A DNA stretch of 64,000 bases from Melitaea cinxia (Eukaryota; Arthropoda; Insecta; Lepidoptera; Nymphalidae). The position numbers were made by a program, and so were the translations under genes. Position 1 is the stretch's first letter; each line of letters starts with the position of its first letter. Positions 47,723 to 57,830 of this stretch are shown here, piece after piece. The notes beneath the pieces are model-generated. The model was given only the letters and a program-made list of their open reading frames with translations. It searched no databases and was not told where the DNA came from. The stretch covers positions 5,456,001-5,520,000 of the forward strand of contig NC_059419.1 in assembly GCF_905220565.1 (NCBI RefSeq), read 5' to 3'.

Positions 47723-50593
47723 ATGGATTCCAAATTTTTTGTTTATTACCAAAATGTTCGTGGACTTCGTTCAAAAACCAGTTACTTTTTTTCCCATGTG
47801 CTTAATGTCGAATACGATGTTATTTGCCTGACTGAAACATGGTTGATGCCCAGTGTATTTGATTCCGAGCTCTTTGACTCCAGATATTCAGTGTACCGTT
47901 GTGATCGCGATTATGAATCTCGAAATGAAAAACTGGGAGGTGGTGTACTGATTGCTGTGCGAAAGGGATTGACTGTTAAGGATGTTGTTGTCCAACCGTC
48001 TACTAAAACTTGTTCATCGGATGTAATTTCCATTTGTATTGGCGTTAAATCTAATAATAAGCCTACAGACTTTCGAGTATATTGCTGCTACTTCCCCCAG
48101 TGCTTGTTACAACGCGATGACCAATTTAAGTTTTACGAACAGGTGTCTGAATCAATCATTTTGCACCCTAAAGATCTTTATCTTTTGGTCGGTGATTTTA
48201 ATATTTCAACCGCTAATTGGTCTGTTGATGATACAGGCGCTACTAAACTATCTCATTTACAACAAGGTTCACATGTTCAGGTAAACTCGCTATCGACTTT
48301 TTTGCACATAAATAATCTTAACCAATTTAACATAGTTCCTAATTCTAATAATCGATATCTGGATTTGGTAATAAGTAATGCTAACAGTGTTTTAGTGAAA
48401 CAGTGTGAGTTTCCACTAGTTAAAGAAGATTCACATCACCCGGCTCTGGATATTGATTTTACTTATTTAAGGTCTAACTATCTTACGGGTGTTCCGAGGG
48501 TTGTTAAGCTTTTTAACAAAGCTGACTACAGTATTATTAATAAAGAGTTGTCTGAGGTTAATTGGCTGGAATGTTTGAATTGCTTGGATATGGAAAGTGC
48601 TGTTGAAGTTTTTTATAATATTATCAATAAAGTTATTGATACGTTTGTTCCTACTAAGGTTGTACTTGAGCATAGAAAATATCCTATCTGGTATTCTTCT
48701 TCTCTCGTCAAGGTTATAAAGGAAAAGTTAAAGTTTCATAAAAAATGGAAAATTTACGGTAACTATAGGGACTATTGTACGTTTAGGATGCTGCGTAAGA
48801 GACAAAAAACGGTTGAAAACGATTGCTATAAGAAATACATAGATCATGCTGAGAATACCATTGCTAAAAATTCTAAATATTTTTGGACATTTGTAAAATC
48901 TAAACGCCAGAATACTGAATTGCCTGATATGTTTTATCTAGATAATTTTTTTACAAGTGATGGACAAGAGATTACTAATCTCTTTAACAGCTATTTTTAT
49001 TCATCCTTTGAGTCAAATTCCGGTATTTCTTCGTCTAATAGTAACGACTACGATATTCATACTTGCAACAACAGTTTAAACCTGTTTTCTGTTGATATTT
49101 CTTTGTCGATGGTGGACAAATATTTAAAATCTTTAAGTCTAAATAAAGGCAGTGGCCCTGATGGGATACCTGCTATATTTTTGAAGAGCTGTTCTGACAG
49201 CTTAAGGTTTCCCATATATTGCCTTTTTTCTAAATCTTTGCGAACATCTGTAATGCCTTCTCAATGGAAAAGATCTTATGTCATACCAATCCTTAAAAGC
49301 GGTGATAAACATAACATAAAAAATTACCGCCCTATTTCAAAGTTAAGCTGCATTCCGAAGATGTTTGAAAAGATTATATACGACATTATACTACCTATAA
49401 TAAGACCTACGATCATTACCCAGCAGCATGGATTTATTAATAGAAAATCAACGGAGACAAATCTTTTGGAATACGTTGATTTTATTTCATGTGCAATGGA
49501 CAAAGGTTTTCAGGTTGACGCCGTGTACACAGATTTTTCTAAGGCTTTCGATAAAATATCTCATTCGATTCTTCTTGATAAATTGAAATACATCGGTGTG
49601 CACGGTGACCTTCTGCGTTGGATTGAGTCGTACCTTGCTAACCGTAGTCAAGCAGTTACTATAAAAGGATTTACTTCATCTTTTATTCCAGTGCCATCTG
49701 GGGTACCTCAAGGATCCCATCTCGGGCCTTTATTATTCAACATATATATAAATGACATTACTTCAGCTTTTAAGTGCTCCAATTTCTTATTATACGCGGA
49801 TGACAATAAAATTTTCAAAATTATTAAAGACAACAATGACTGTATAGACCTTCAGAATGACCTAGTTCGGTTTAGTAATTATTGTTCAGTGAACTCTTTG
49901 TTTATAAATTTGAAAAAATGCAATGTAATAACTTTTAGTAGGAAGCGTTTTTGTATAAATTATTGCTATAAACTGAATGGCGAAGTGATATCGAGGGTTG
50001 ATGTGGTAAGAGATCTTGGAGTTATTATTGACTCCAAATTACTCTTTGATGAGCACGTCGATTATGTAGCTAGCAAAGCCTATCGTATGTTGGGATTTGT
50101 GCTCAGGATATCCAAGGAGTTCAAGCATGCTTCCACCCACACACTTTTGTATAATGCATTTGTTAGACCTATTCTAGAGTATGCTTCTACTGTTTGGAGT
50201 CCTCAGTACGGGTGTCATATTTATAAAATCGACCGTATACACAACAGGTACCTAAAGACTATAACAGCAATCTCTTCGGAAAATTTGAACGTTCTGATAA
50301 AACCTATGTCGGCCGTTGACCGGCGTGTTCAGCGGGATCAAGTTCTGTTGTATAATATTGTGAACCAAGTAATTGACTCGTCATATTTGGTTTCAAAATT
50401 AAATTTTAAGTGTCCACGTTTAAATTCTAGACATAAAATTACATTTGACATCCCAGCTACAAGAACAAAATTTTATAAAAACGCGTTTATTAACAGAAGT
50501 TGTGCCCAGTACAATAATTTGTTTATAAATATTGACATTTTTCATCTCTCTCTCAATCAATTTAAATTGCATGTGATGAATGCTTTGATTTAA
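47723..50593 (+). CDS. LINE ORF2: AP-type endonuclease and reverse transcriptase
   Basis: An uninterrupted 956-codon frame from ATG to TAA. The N-terminal third is an exonuclease-endonuclease-phosphatase domain: YQNVRGLRSKTSYF, CLTETWL (catalytic Glu), VGDFNISTANW (GDFN), and SHHPALDIDF near residue 240 (terminal His). The reverse transcriptase follows: WKRSYVIPILKSGDKHNIKN-YRPIS, VYTDFSKAFDKISH (first catalytic Asp), SGVPQGSHLGPLLFNIYIND, and LLYADDNKIFK (the ADD pair). The thumb is LGVIIDSKLLFDEHVDYV, then VRPILEYASTVWSPQYGCHI and RIHNRYLKTI. No RNase H. Every catalytic residue I can locate is present, so the enzyme could be functional although ORF1 is damaged. It would nick target DNA and copy LINE RNA in the nucleus. 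Confidence 0.9.
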   Translation: MDSKFFVYYQNVRGLRSKTSYFFSHVLNVEYDVICLTETWLMPSVFDSELFDSRYSVYRCDRDYESRNEKLGGGVLIAVRKGLTVKDVVVQPSTKTCSSDVISICIGVKSNNKPTDFRVYCCYFPQCLLQRDDQFKFYEQVSESIILHPKDLYLLVGDFNISTANWSVDDTGATKLSHLQQGSHVQVNSLSTFLHINNLNQFNIVPNSNNRYLDLVISNANSVLVKQCEFPLVKEDSHHPALDIDFTYLRSNYLTGVPRVVKLFNKADYSIINKELSEVNWLECLNCLDMESAVEVFYNIINKVIDTFVPTKVVLEHRKYPIWYSSSLVKVIKEKLKFHKKWKIYGNYRDYCTFRMLRKRQKTVENDCYKKYIDHAENTIAKNSKYFWTFVKSKRQNTELPDMFYLDNFFTSDGQEITNLFNSYFYSSFESNSGISSSNSNDYDIHTCNNSLNLFSVDISLSMVDKYLKSLSLNKGSGPDGIPAIFLKSCSDSLRFPIYCLFSKSLRTSVMPSQWKRSYVIPILKSGDKHNIKNYRPISKLSCIPKMFEKIIYDIILPIIRPTIITQQHGFINRKSTETNLLEYVDFISCAMDKGFQVDAVYTDFSKAFDKISHSILLDKLKYIGVHGDLLRWIESYLANRSQAVTIKGFTSSFIPVPSGVPQGSHLGPLLFNIYINDITSAFKCSNFLLYADDNKIFKIIKDNNDCIDLQNDLVRFSNYCSVNSLFINLKKCNVITFSRKRFCINYCYKLNGEVISRVDVVRDLGVIIDSKLLFDEHVDYVASKAYRMLGFVLRISKEFKHASTHTLLYNAFVRPILEYASTVWSPQYGCHIYKIDRIHNRYLKTITAISSENLNVLIKPMSAVDRRVQRDQVLLYNIVNQVIDSSYLVSKLNFKCPRLNSRHKITFDIPATRTKFYKNAFINRSCAQYNNLFINIDIFHLSLNQFKLHVMNALI

Positions 50594-51030
50594 TGTATCT
50601 TTGACAGATGTTATGATATTCGTGATGTTCTTCTTAATTTGATTTTATTTTTTGATTTTAATTTAATTATGATTTTAATTGTAGCTTGATACTTAATTAT
50701 TTGATTTGTGATTTTTTAAACTGTTTTTTTTTTAATTTATTTGTTCCATAATGCCCGTAATGATTTTTGAATTTCTTTATTGATTACTTTTTTTTCTCTC
50801 AATGATTGTTTATCAATTTATAGTAATGTTTTTAGTATTATTATTAAGTTTTTTGATATTGAACTATTGTTGTGAAGCATCTCTTCTGAACTTTGTCATA
50901 TGTTCTTTTTTAATATCGGAAACTATTTTTGGTTAAGTGATACTATTGTGTTGTGTTTTCCTGTATATTTATGTAATACCGTTTGTTTCCAAAATAAAGT
51001 AAAATAAAAAAATAAAAATAAATAAGATAA

Positions 51031-51910
51031 GTATTACACGGTTAATTGCAGAAGTTTGAAATTTTCTGAATTTTTCTTTGAACACCTACCATTAATTTAT
51101 TGCAATAATACGTGTTAGTAGGTCCATGATTTAATAATTACATTAGTGATGAAGTTATGTGAAATGAAAACATTGAGCAGTAGTTATCATTTTTATTGCG
51201 AACGCAATGTTTTACCGTCTTCATAAGACCATTCAGTGAGAGACAAGCAGTATTTTCATAATTTTTTTAAATACGTTGGTCCAAAAACTGATGAATATCA
51301 AAAAGGTTTATAATAAAAATCTAGCGACCTTTAAAATTATTGTAGAAATATGGAATTTTGTATAAATTTGTTTCTAAATGATAATCCTAAAGTGATATTA
51401 AATCATAAAAATACTGCCTTTATCCTGATCTTAAAGAGGTCTGTACTGGAAACTGGTACTTAAAAAAGCAAAAAATATCTATAAGAATATCAAAATATGA
51501 AATTAAAGGAATTTGTCACAGAATTTATACGTAATTAGTAAACTAAAATTCCAGTTCAGACTCAGTATAATAAGTGTTATTCATAAACCATGTCCACAGT
51601 ATGTTAATACAACAACCCGTTAAGCCAAAATATTGATTAATAAGTCCAGTAACGTTACACGTATCCAGAAAAACAAATTAACCATATTTTTAATTATGGA
51701 TTTTTTACGATCACACTGCCCTCATTTTGACTGACATTACAGGAGAGACATTATTTTAATCTTTCATTGCATCAACAATATAAGTAGCATCTAAAAGGTA
51801 GTATAATCGCAATAAAACCTTTAATATAATAATTAGACGCGTATCACGTAAATCGCAAAAGTTTAAAATATACAAAGAATTTCTTCCCCTAAGCGTATTT
51901 CTGGTGTGCA
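51031..51910. other. AT-rich DNA, probable TMCC 3'UTR
   Basis: Immediately after the TMCC stop on the minus strand. No coding pattern or repeat recognised. Confidence 0.4.
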
Positions 51911-52049
51911 TTACCTGTCGTGGTGTTTCTCTAAGAGATACTCCTTGAGGCGCCTGAGCAGGTGTTCGGACAGTTGCGTGACCTCGGGCCATTGTTTGAG
52001 GACCATTACTCCGAGCATCACTGCTAAACTTGTTGTTAGGATTCGTACT
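51911..52049 (-). CDS. Dmtn: TMCC last exon: second membrane segment and stop
   Basis: Acceptor TTATTTCAG|A. Reads VRILTTSLAVMLGVMVLKQW, then VTQLSEHLLRRLKEYLLEKH, and TAA at 51,911-51,913. Confidence 0.9.
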
Positions 52050-54509
52050 CTGAAATAATGCAATATTATATTCTACATTTATGTATTCATTTTATCATAA
52101 TTTATATTTAAATTTAAAAATAGTTTTGGTAATTTTCAGGCATTTTAACTTAAATATATATTCTAACTCGTTTACATTGTACTACATAGACAAGAATAAT
52201 ATTAGGGTGATATTACATGTGGGTGGAGGAGGTATGAAGGAGACACTCGGTAATATGTCGGCTGAAGCGAGTAGAGCCAGCACGGCAATAGCAGGAAGGT
52301 GCCATTGACATCAGAGCAAATGTGTTACGAGTTTATGTAGGGACTCGGTAGCTAGTCACAGTCACCTGGTGCGCAGGAAGGGCATGGCCACGCCGGCCAC
52401 GGTGGCGACCAGCAGCAGCGCCAGCTGCAGCAGCGTGATGGCCACGTTGAGCAGCTTCACGAGCAGCAGGCGCGGCGGGTCTATGTAGGGACTCGGTAGC
52501 TAGTCACAGTCACCTGGTGCGCAGGAAGGGCATGGCCACGCCGGCCACGGTGGCGACCAGCAGCAGCGCCAGCTGCAGCAGCGTGATGGCCACGTTGAGC
52601 AGCTTCACGAGCAGCAGGCGCGGCGGGTCTATGTAGGGACTCGGTAGCTAGTCACAGTCACCTGGTGCGCAGGAAGGGCATGGCCACGCCGGCCACGGTG
52701 GCGACCAGCAGCAGCGCCAGCTGCAGCAGCGTGATGGCCACGTTGAGCAGCTTCACGAGCAGCAGGCGCGGCGGGTTTATGTAGGGACTCGGTAGCTAGT
52801 CACAGTCACCTGGTGCGCAGGAAGGGCATGGCCACGCCGGCCACGGTGGCGACCAGCAGCAGCGCCAGCTGCAGCAGCGTGATGGCCACGTTGAGCAGCT
52901 TCACGAGCAGCAGGCGCGGCGGGTCTATGTAGGGACTCGGTAGCTAGTCACAGTCACCTGGTGCGCAGGAAGGGCATGGCCACGCCGGCCACGGTGGCGA
53001 CCAGCAGCAGCGCCAGCTGCAGCAGCGTGATGGCCACGTTGAGCAGCTTCACGAGCAGCAGGCGCGGCGGGTCTATGTAGGGACTCGGTAGCTAGTCACA
53101 GTCACCTGGTGCGCAGGAAGGGCATGGCCACGCCGGCCACGGTGGCGACCAGCAGCAGCGCCAGCTGCAGCAGCGTGATGGCCACGTTGAGCAGCTTCAC
53201 GAGCAGCAGGCGCGGCGGGTCTATGTAGGGACTCGGTAGCTAGTCACAGTCACCTGGTGCGCAGGAAGGGCATGGCCACGCCGGCCACGGTGGCGACCAG
53301 CAGCAGCGCCAGCTGCAGCAGCGTGATGGCCACGTTGAGCAGCTTCACGAGCAGCAGGCGCGGCGGGTCTATGTAGGGACTCGGTAGCTAGTCACAGTCA
53401 CCTGGTGCGCAGGAAGGGCATGGCCACGCCGGCCACGGTGGCGACCAGCAGCAGCGCCAGCTGCAGCAGCGTGATGGCCACGTTGAGCAGCTTCACGAGC
53501 AGCAGGCGCGGCGGGTCTATGTAGGGACTCGGTAGCTAGTCACAGTCACCTGGTGCGCAGGAAGGGCATGGCCACGCCGGCCACGGTGGCGACCAGCAGC
53601 AGCGCCAGCTGCAGCAGCGTGATGGCCACGTTGAGCAGCTTCACGAGCAGCAGGCGCGGCGGGTCTATGTAGGGACTCGGTAGCTAGTCACAGTCACCTG
53701 GTGCGCAGGAAGGGCATGGCCACGCCGGCCACGGTGGCGACCAGCAGCAGCGCCAGCTGCAGCAGCGTGATGGCCACGTTGAGCAGCTTCACGAGCAGCA
53801 GGCGCGGCGGGTCTATGTAGGGACTCGGTAGCTAGTCACAGTCACCTGGTGCGCAGGAAGGGCATGGCCACGCCGGCCACGGTGGCGACCAGCAGCAGCG
53901 CCAGCTGCAGCAGCGTGATGGCCACGTTGAGCAGCTTCACGAGCAGCAGGCGCGGCGGCAGCGCGGCGGCGCCGCCCGCCTCGCCGCCCGCGCCGCCCGC
54001 CCCGCCCGCGCCCCCGCCGCCCGCCGCCCACTGCTCCAGCTTACTGATCTGTGACGCGGCATACACGTTGAACGTTATGGTCCGATGATAACTAACTACT
54101 TTTTGGATTTAGAGTTTTGTTTAGGTCTAGGTCGGCAAACAAGTGTACCGTCCCCACCTGATGGTAATCGGTTACCGTAGCCTATAGACGCCTGTAGCCC
54201 CAGGAGCATCGCAGAGCTCTGGCCAACTAACTCACTAAAGCAACACGACACTACTTGAGAACAGTATTTATTTTGCCTTTTTTGATATTTGAATGATTCT
54301 TGAGATGATGCTCAGCAGGAAGTATTTTACTTAAAACCTGCAGTAGCTTAACTAGGGAAGTACCTCAAGCTTAAGCAAGATACAGCGAATGCTATATACT
54401 CATTATTTATGACTAGCCCGTTGGTGCAGTTTGTAGTGACCCTGCTTTCTGCTCCGAGGGTTGTGGGTTCGATTCCCACCCCGAGTCTGGGTGTAATATA
54501 AATATATAA

Positions 54510-54578
<69 letters not shown>

Positions 54579-57500
54579 AAGTATGTTTACTGTGTATGTG
54601 CTTACTTTAGGAACAGAAGACCGTGTGTGTATTGTGTAGATATAAAAAAAATTGAAGTATGTATTTCAAAAAGCATTTTTAAAATGTATACCAAAAAGCT
54701 ACAATATTTTTGGTTTTTGCTAAAAAAAACTTGATAAATGACAATAATTTATACTTTGAACTACATACGCCTAATATTCATAATGCAGTTTGTTAGAAAA
54801 TGACACTTACTTTAGTTTGGCAGAGGTCGAGCGCTTCGTGTATGTCTCGTATTCGTTCTTCACTTTGATACTGTACTTTTTCCTCGACATCCGTTAGTGC
54901 TTGCTTTAAATTTTCTACCTGAAAGTAAATAAAATACTATAAATTTGTTGGTCCATTATGCCATGTGTTATGATGTTTTATTTCCCACAAAACAACCTAT
55001 GAAAATATTTCTTGTTTTGTACAATTTCTAGTAATATCAATTTCAATCACATTCAACATTTTGGATTTTGAGACTTCTTTAAGAGCTCACTAGATCCAAG
55101 TACAAAGAAACACTTTAGCAATTTAGAGCTGACCAAAAAAAAAGAAAACCATCCATACTTTGGACTTCACGTTACCTCGTTTTGATGCAACTCGGTGAGA
55201 TCATTGATTTGTTCCTCCAGACGCTCCGTCTTGAAGCGCTCCTCCTGTAGCGCGGCGGACAAGAATGACACCTCTTGTGATAAATTCTGAAATAAGAGAT
55301 GAAAAGAAATAAAGGTATCCAATTCAATATCAATCAGTTGTATTTTTTAAATAAATTTTTAGAAATTTTACTCCTGGATATAAAAAGTTTAAAAAAAGGT
55401 GTGCGTGGGTACAAAGTACACATGTCAGAAGTGAAACTTCTTTGGCAAACTAATTTTTAAGTCTAGTTTATATTTATACAAATCTAAAGCCTTAGATTTC
55501 CGTTCCAGCACCATTGACAAAAACGTTGCCGTTTCATTAAAACGTTGCCGTTTCATCTGTTAAAATTTTCAAAGATCAAAATCAATGTTTCCATAATACT
55601 AAGAATACAAATAAAAAAAATATTCAGACTTTTTGTTTGTCAGTCGTGGTTTTACATGCTTTTCGATATTAAAGAGTTAAGTACTTTTTTGTTTGGTTGA
55701 TGATTGGATTTGAGACTACTACTTCATTCTTTGTAAGCATAAGTTTGCCCGTATGTAGACTTGTAAAAAAAGTCATAGAATGTAGAGAAGGATTTTTTGA
55801 TAAAAATTAATTTAGCTAACTTCTTAACTTCGTCGTTTATGAAACGATTTTGATAATTCTTTTTTTGTTGGAAATCCTGTGTGGTACCATGATAAGAAAA
55901 ACAGGATCTGATGATGGGATCCCAGAGAAATCGAGGGAAACCCTCGAAAATCCGCATAACTTTTTACTGGGTGCACCGATTTTGATGATTTTTAATTTAA
56001 TCGAAACCCGATGTTTATCATGTGGTCACATTTAAATTTCATCGATATCGGATAACAACTTTTGGAGAAATCTTAGATAATGCGTATTTACTTGACTATT
56101 TTTTCGTCTACCTACGTTGTATTGTCTACCTACGTCTACCTACGTTTGCGAGCAAACACTATTTAGCATGGACTGTTAATATTTCTTTACGCTTTTCAAC
56201 TTCATTGATTGTCAAAGTGTTTTATTGGATGATTTAACAGTTTAATTAAAACATTTAATATTTTATTGGAGTTTAATTTAATTTTCCCACTTTAATTAAG
56301 GTGGTCTTAAGCTTTTGGCCTGCAGTTTATAGCCTTTTTAAATAAATGGCTTTGAAAGCATACTAGTTGTAAAGTAGCATACCTTAAGGGCATCAATTTT
56401 CTCCGCTAACCGCTCGTGCTCCTCCCTCCTTTCTCGCAACTCGTTCAGTATTGGCTTGATACTGAACGTGGTTTCCGACATGTTGGATCCCGGTTGCGTA
56501 GGATACCTACACGAAATTACTGTTTATAATTTTAACATCTTTTCTTTTGCTGTAGTGTCGTGCAATGTACCACAGTGTGCTATAGTGTAGTGTACCACAG
56601 TGAAGTGTAGTGCAGCGGACGAGTACTCACGGCGCACCCTCGTGGTGACTGGTGGAGGAAAGCGAGGCGTCGGGCGAGTACTTGTGCGCGGGCGAGGCGG
56701 TAGTGCAGTGTACCACAGTGTAGTGTAGTGAAGTGTCGTGCAGCGGACGAGTACTCACGGCGCGCCCTCGCTGGTGACGGAGGAGGAGGGCGAGGCGTCG
56801 GGCGAGTACTTGTGCGCGGGCGAGGCGGTAGTGCAGTGTACCACAGTGTAGTGTAGTGAAGTGTCGTGCAGCGGACGAGTACTCACGGCGCGCCCTCGCT
56901 GGTGACGGAGGAGGAGGGCGAGGCGTCGGGCGAGTACTTGTGCGCGGGCGAGGCGGTAGTGCAGTGTACCACAGTGTAGTGTAGTGAAGTGTCGTGCAGC
57001 GGACGAGTACTCACGGCGCGCCCTCGCTGGTGACGGAGGAGGAGGGCGAGGCGTCGGGCGAGTACTTGTGCGCGGGCGAGGCGGTAGTGCAGTGTACCAC
57101 AGTGTAGTGTAGTGAAGTGTCGTGCAGCGGACGAGTACTCACGGCGCGCCCTCGCTGGTGACGGAGGAGGAGGGCGAGGCGTCGGGCGAGTACTTGTGCG
57201 CGGGCGAGGCGGTAGTGCAGTGTACCACAGTGTAGTGTAGTGAAGTGTCGTGCAGCGGACGAGTACTCACGGCGCGCCCTCGCTGGTGACGGAGGAGGAG
57301 GGCGAGGCGTCGGGCGAGTACTTGTGCGCGGGCGAGGCGGTAGTGCAGTGTACCACAGTGTAGTGTAGTGAAGTGTCGTGCAGCGGACGAGTACTCACGG
57401 CGCGCCCTCGCTGGTGACGGAGGAGGAGGGCGAGGCGTCGGGCGAGTACTTGTGCGCGGGCGAGGCGGTAGTGCAGTGTACCACAGTGTAGTGTAGTGAA

Positions 57501-57830
57501 GTGTCGTGCAGCGGACGAGTACTCACGGCGCGCCCTCGCTGGTGACGGAGGAGGAGGGCGAGGCGTCGGGCGAGTACTTGTGCGCGGGCGAGGCGGTAGT
57601 GCAGTGTACCACAGTGTAGTGTAGTGAAGTGTCGTGCAGCGGACGAGTACTCACGGCGCGCCCTCGCTGGTGACGGAGGAGGAGGGCGAGGCGTCGGGCG
57701 AGTACTTGTGCGCGGGCGAGGCGGCGCTGGTGGTGGCGGTGGCGGCGCGCGGTAGCGTGGAGCCGCGCCCTTCGCCCGCCTCCGAGGCCCTCGAGCCTTC
57801 CGACGACGCGTTCGCTGCGTTGTAGGAACA
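51911..57830 (-). CDS. Dmtn: TMCC-family (Dementin-like) coiled-coil transmembrane protein, six 3' exons
   Basis: Minus-strand exons in transcript order: 57830-57655, 56506-56383, 55286-55176, 54918-54811, 54048-53846 and 52049-51911. All junctions are GT..AG and in phase, giving about 285 residues. The conserved TMCC core is clear: SIKPILNELRERREEHERLA, LEEQINDLTELHQNE, VENLKQALTDVEEKVQYQSE, RIRDIHEALDLCQTKISKLE, then two hydrophobic C-terminal segments (LLLVKLLNVAITLLQLALLL.. and ILTTSLAVMLGVMVL) and a basic/acidic tail ending EKHHDR. The exon carrying the first membrane segment includes a Gly/Ala-rich insert (AAGGGGAGGAGGAGG) not usual in the family. Known TMCC proteins are ER-membrane, self-associating coiled-coil proteins. 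The 5' exons are not recognised. Two exons have been multiplied as tandem arrays with their donors. Confidence 0.9.
52333..53960 (-). repeat. 148-bp x 11 tandem array of a TMCC exon end plus splice donor
   Basis: Unit starts at 52333, 52481, 52629, 52777, 52925, 53073, 53221, 53369, 53517, 53665 and 53813. Each holds, on the minus strand, about 111 bp of membrane-segment coding sequence, the donor ACCAG|GTGACT and 33 bp of intron. The last copy is the true exon. Copies are almost identical. The outermost intronic junction and the unit at 52,777 have TTTATGTAGG where the others have TCTATGTAGG. Confidence 0.95.
53846..54048 (-). CDS. Dmtn: TMCC exon: coiled-coil end and first membrane segment
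   Basis: Acceptor GCGTCACAG|ATC, donor ACCAG|GTGACT. ISKLEQW continues the TMCC core (human ISKMELQ). A Gly/Ala run follows, then PRLLLVKLLNVAITLLQLAL and LLVATVAGVAMPFLRT. Its 3' part and donor are the source of the 148-bp array. Confidence 0.9.
54130..54370 (+). repeat. Dispersed repeat family 'CGATTACCGTAGCC', copy in TMCC intron
   Basis: GGTCGGCAAACAAGTGTACC, CGGTTACCGTAGCCTATAGA, ACACTACTTGAGAACAGTAT, and ending near AAGTACCTCAAGC. Confidence 0.75.
54412..54572 (+). repeat. tRNA-derived SINE with (TA)n tail
   Basis: ACTAGCCCGTTGGTGCAGTT, GTTGTGGGTTCGATTCCCAC, CCGAGTCTGGGTGTAATATA, then a TA microsatellite to about 54,572. Confidence 0.85.
54811..54918 (-). CDS. Dmtn: TMCC exon: coiled coil
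   Basis: Acceptor TACTTTCAG, donor AAA|GTAAGT, 36 codons, phase 0. VENLKQALTDVEEKVQYQSE..ALDLCQTK. Confidence 0.93.
55176..55286 (-). CDS. Dmtn: TMCC exon: coiled coil with NDLTELHQNE
   Basis: Acceptor TTATTTCAG, donor GAG|GTAACG, 37 codons, phase 0. NLSQEVSFLSAALQEERFKT..LEEQINDLTELHQNE, the most diagnostic TMCC motif. Confidence 0.94.
55815..56150 (+). mobile_element. AACCGACTTC-family fragment in TMCC intron
   Basis: Internal family blocks without termini: GATCTGATGATGGGATCCCA, AGAAATCGAGGGAAACCCTC, CTTTTTACTGGGTGCACCGA, TTTATCATGTGGTCACATTT, TTTTTTCGTCTACCTACGTT. Confidence 0.7.
56383..56506 (-). CDS. Dmtn: TMCC exon: start of conserved core
   Basis: Acceptor GTGTAG, donor AAG|GTATGC. 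YPTQPGSNMSETTFSIKPIL..ERLAEKIDALK. Confidence 0.92.
56560..57722 (-). repeat. 128-bp x 9 tandem array of a TMCC exon end plus splice donor
   Basis: GAGTACTCAC (complement of the GTGAGTACTC donor) recurs at 56621, 56749, 56877, 57005, 57133, 57261, 57389, 57517 and 57645. Each unit carries ASPAHKYSPDAS..EGA coding sequence, the donor and about 55 bp of intron (ACCACAGTGTAGTGTAGTG). Eight units are near identical. The one nearest the next exon (56,621) is diverged. Confidence 0.95.
57655..57830 (-). CDS. Dmtn: TMCC exon: low-complexity Ser/Ala-rich region
   Basis: Donor GCC|GTGAGT joins in phase to the next exon. Reads NASSEGSRASEAGEGRGSTL, AATATTSAASPAHKYSPDAS and PSSSVTSEGA. The upper boundary is uncertain: TTGAG at 57,831 (used here) or CAG at 57,815. 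The 3' part and donor are the source of the 128-bp array. Confidence 0.75.

Larger units (their letters stand above)
46690..51030 (+). mobile_element. Jockey/CR1-type non-LTR retrotransposon
   Basis: ORF1 end, a 424-nt spacer, an intact ORF2, an AT-rich 3'UTR and a terminal A-rich tail (AAATAAAGTAAAATAAAAAA near 50,990) make up one plus-strand LINE. The 5' end is missing: ORF1 has no complete N-terminus. It lies downstream of, and antisense to, the TMCC gene. Clade is judged by motif pattern; there is no RNase H domain. Confidence 0.85.

Noticed and set aside
52333..53812. A set of ten mutually exclusive alternative membrane exons
   Set aside because: The units enter and leave in different phases (about 115 bp between possible splice sites) and are nearly identical in sequence, so they offer no protein diversity. 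A decayed or expanding minisatellite is simpler unless RNA data say otherwise.
52333..53960. CRISPR-like array
   Set aside because: Direct repeats are contiguous with no unique spacers, and the genome is eukaryotic.
53813..54088. Gly/Arg-rich and Ser/Ala/Pro-rich frames overlapping the TMCC membrane exon
   Set aside because: Shadow frames of the GC-rich TMCC exon.
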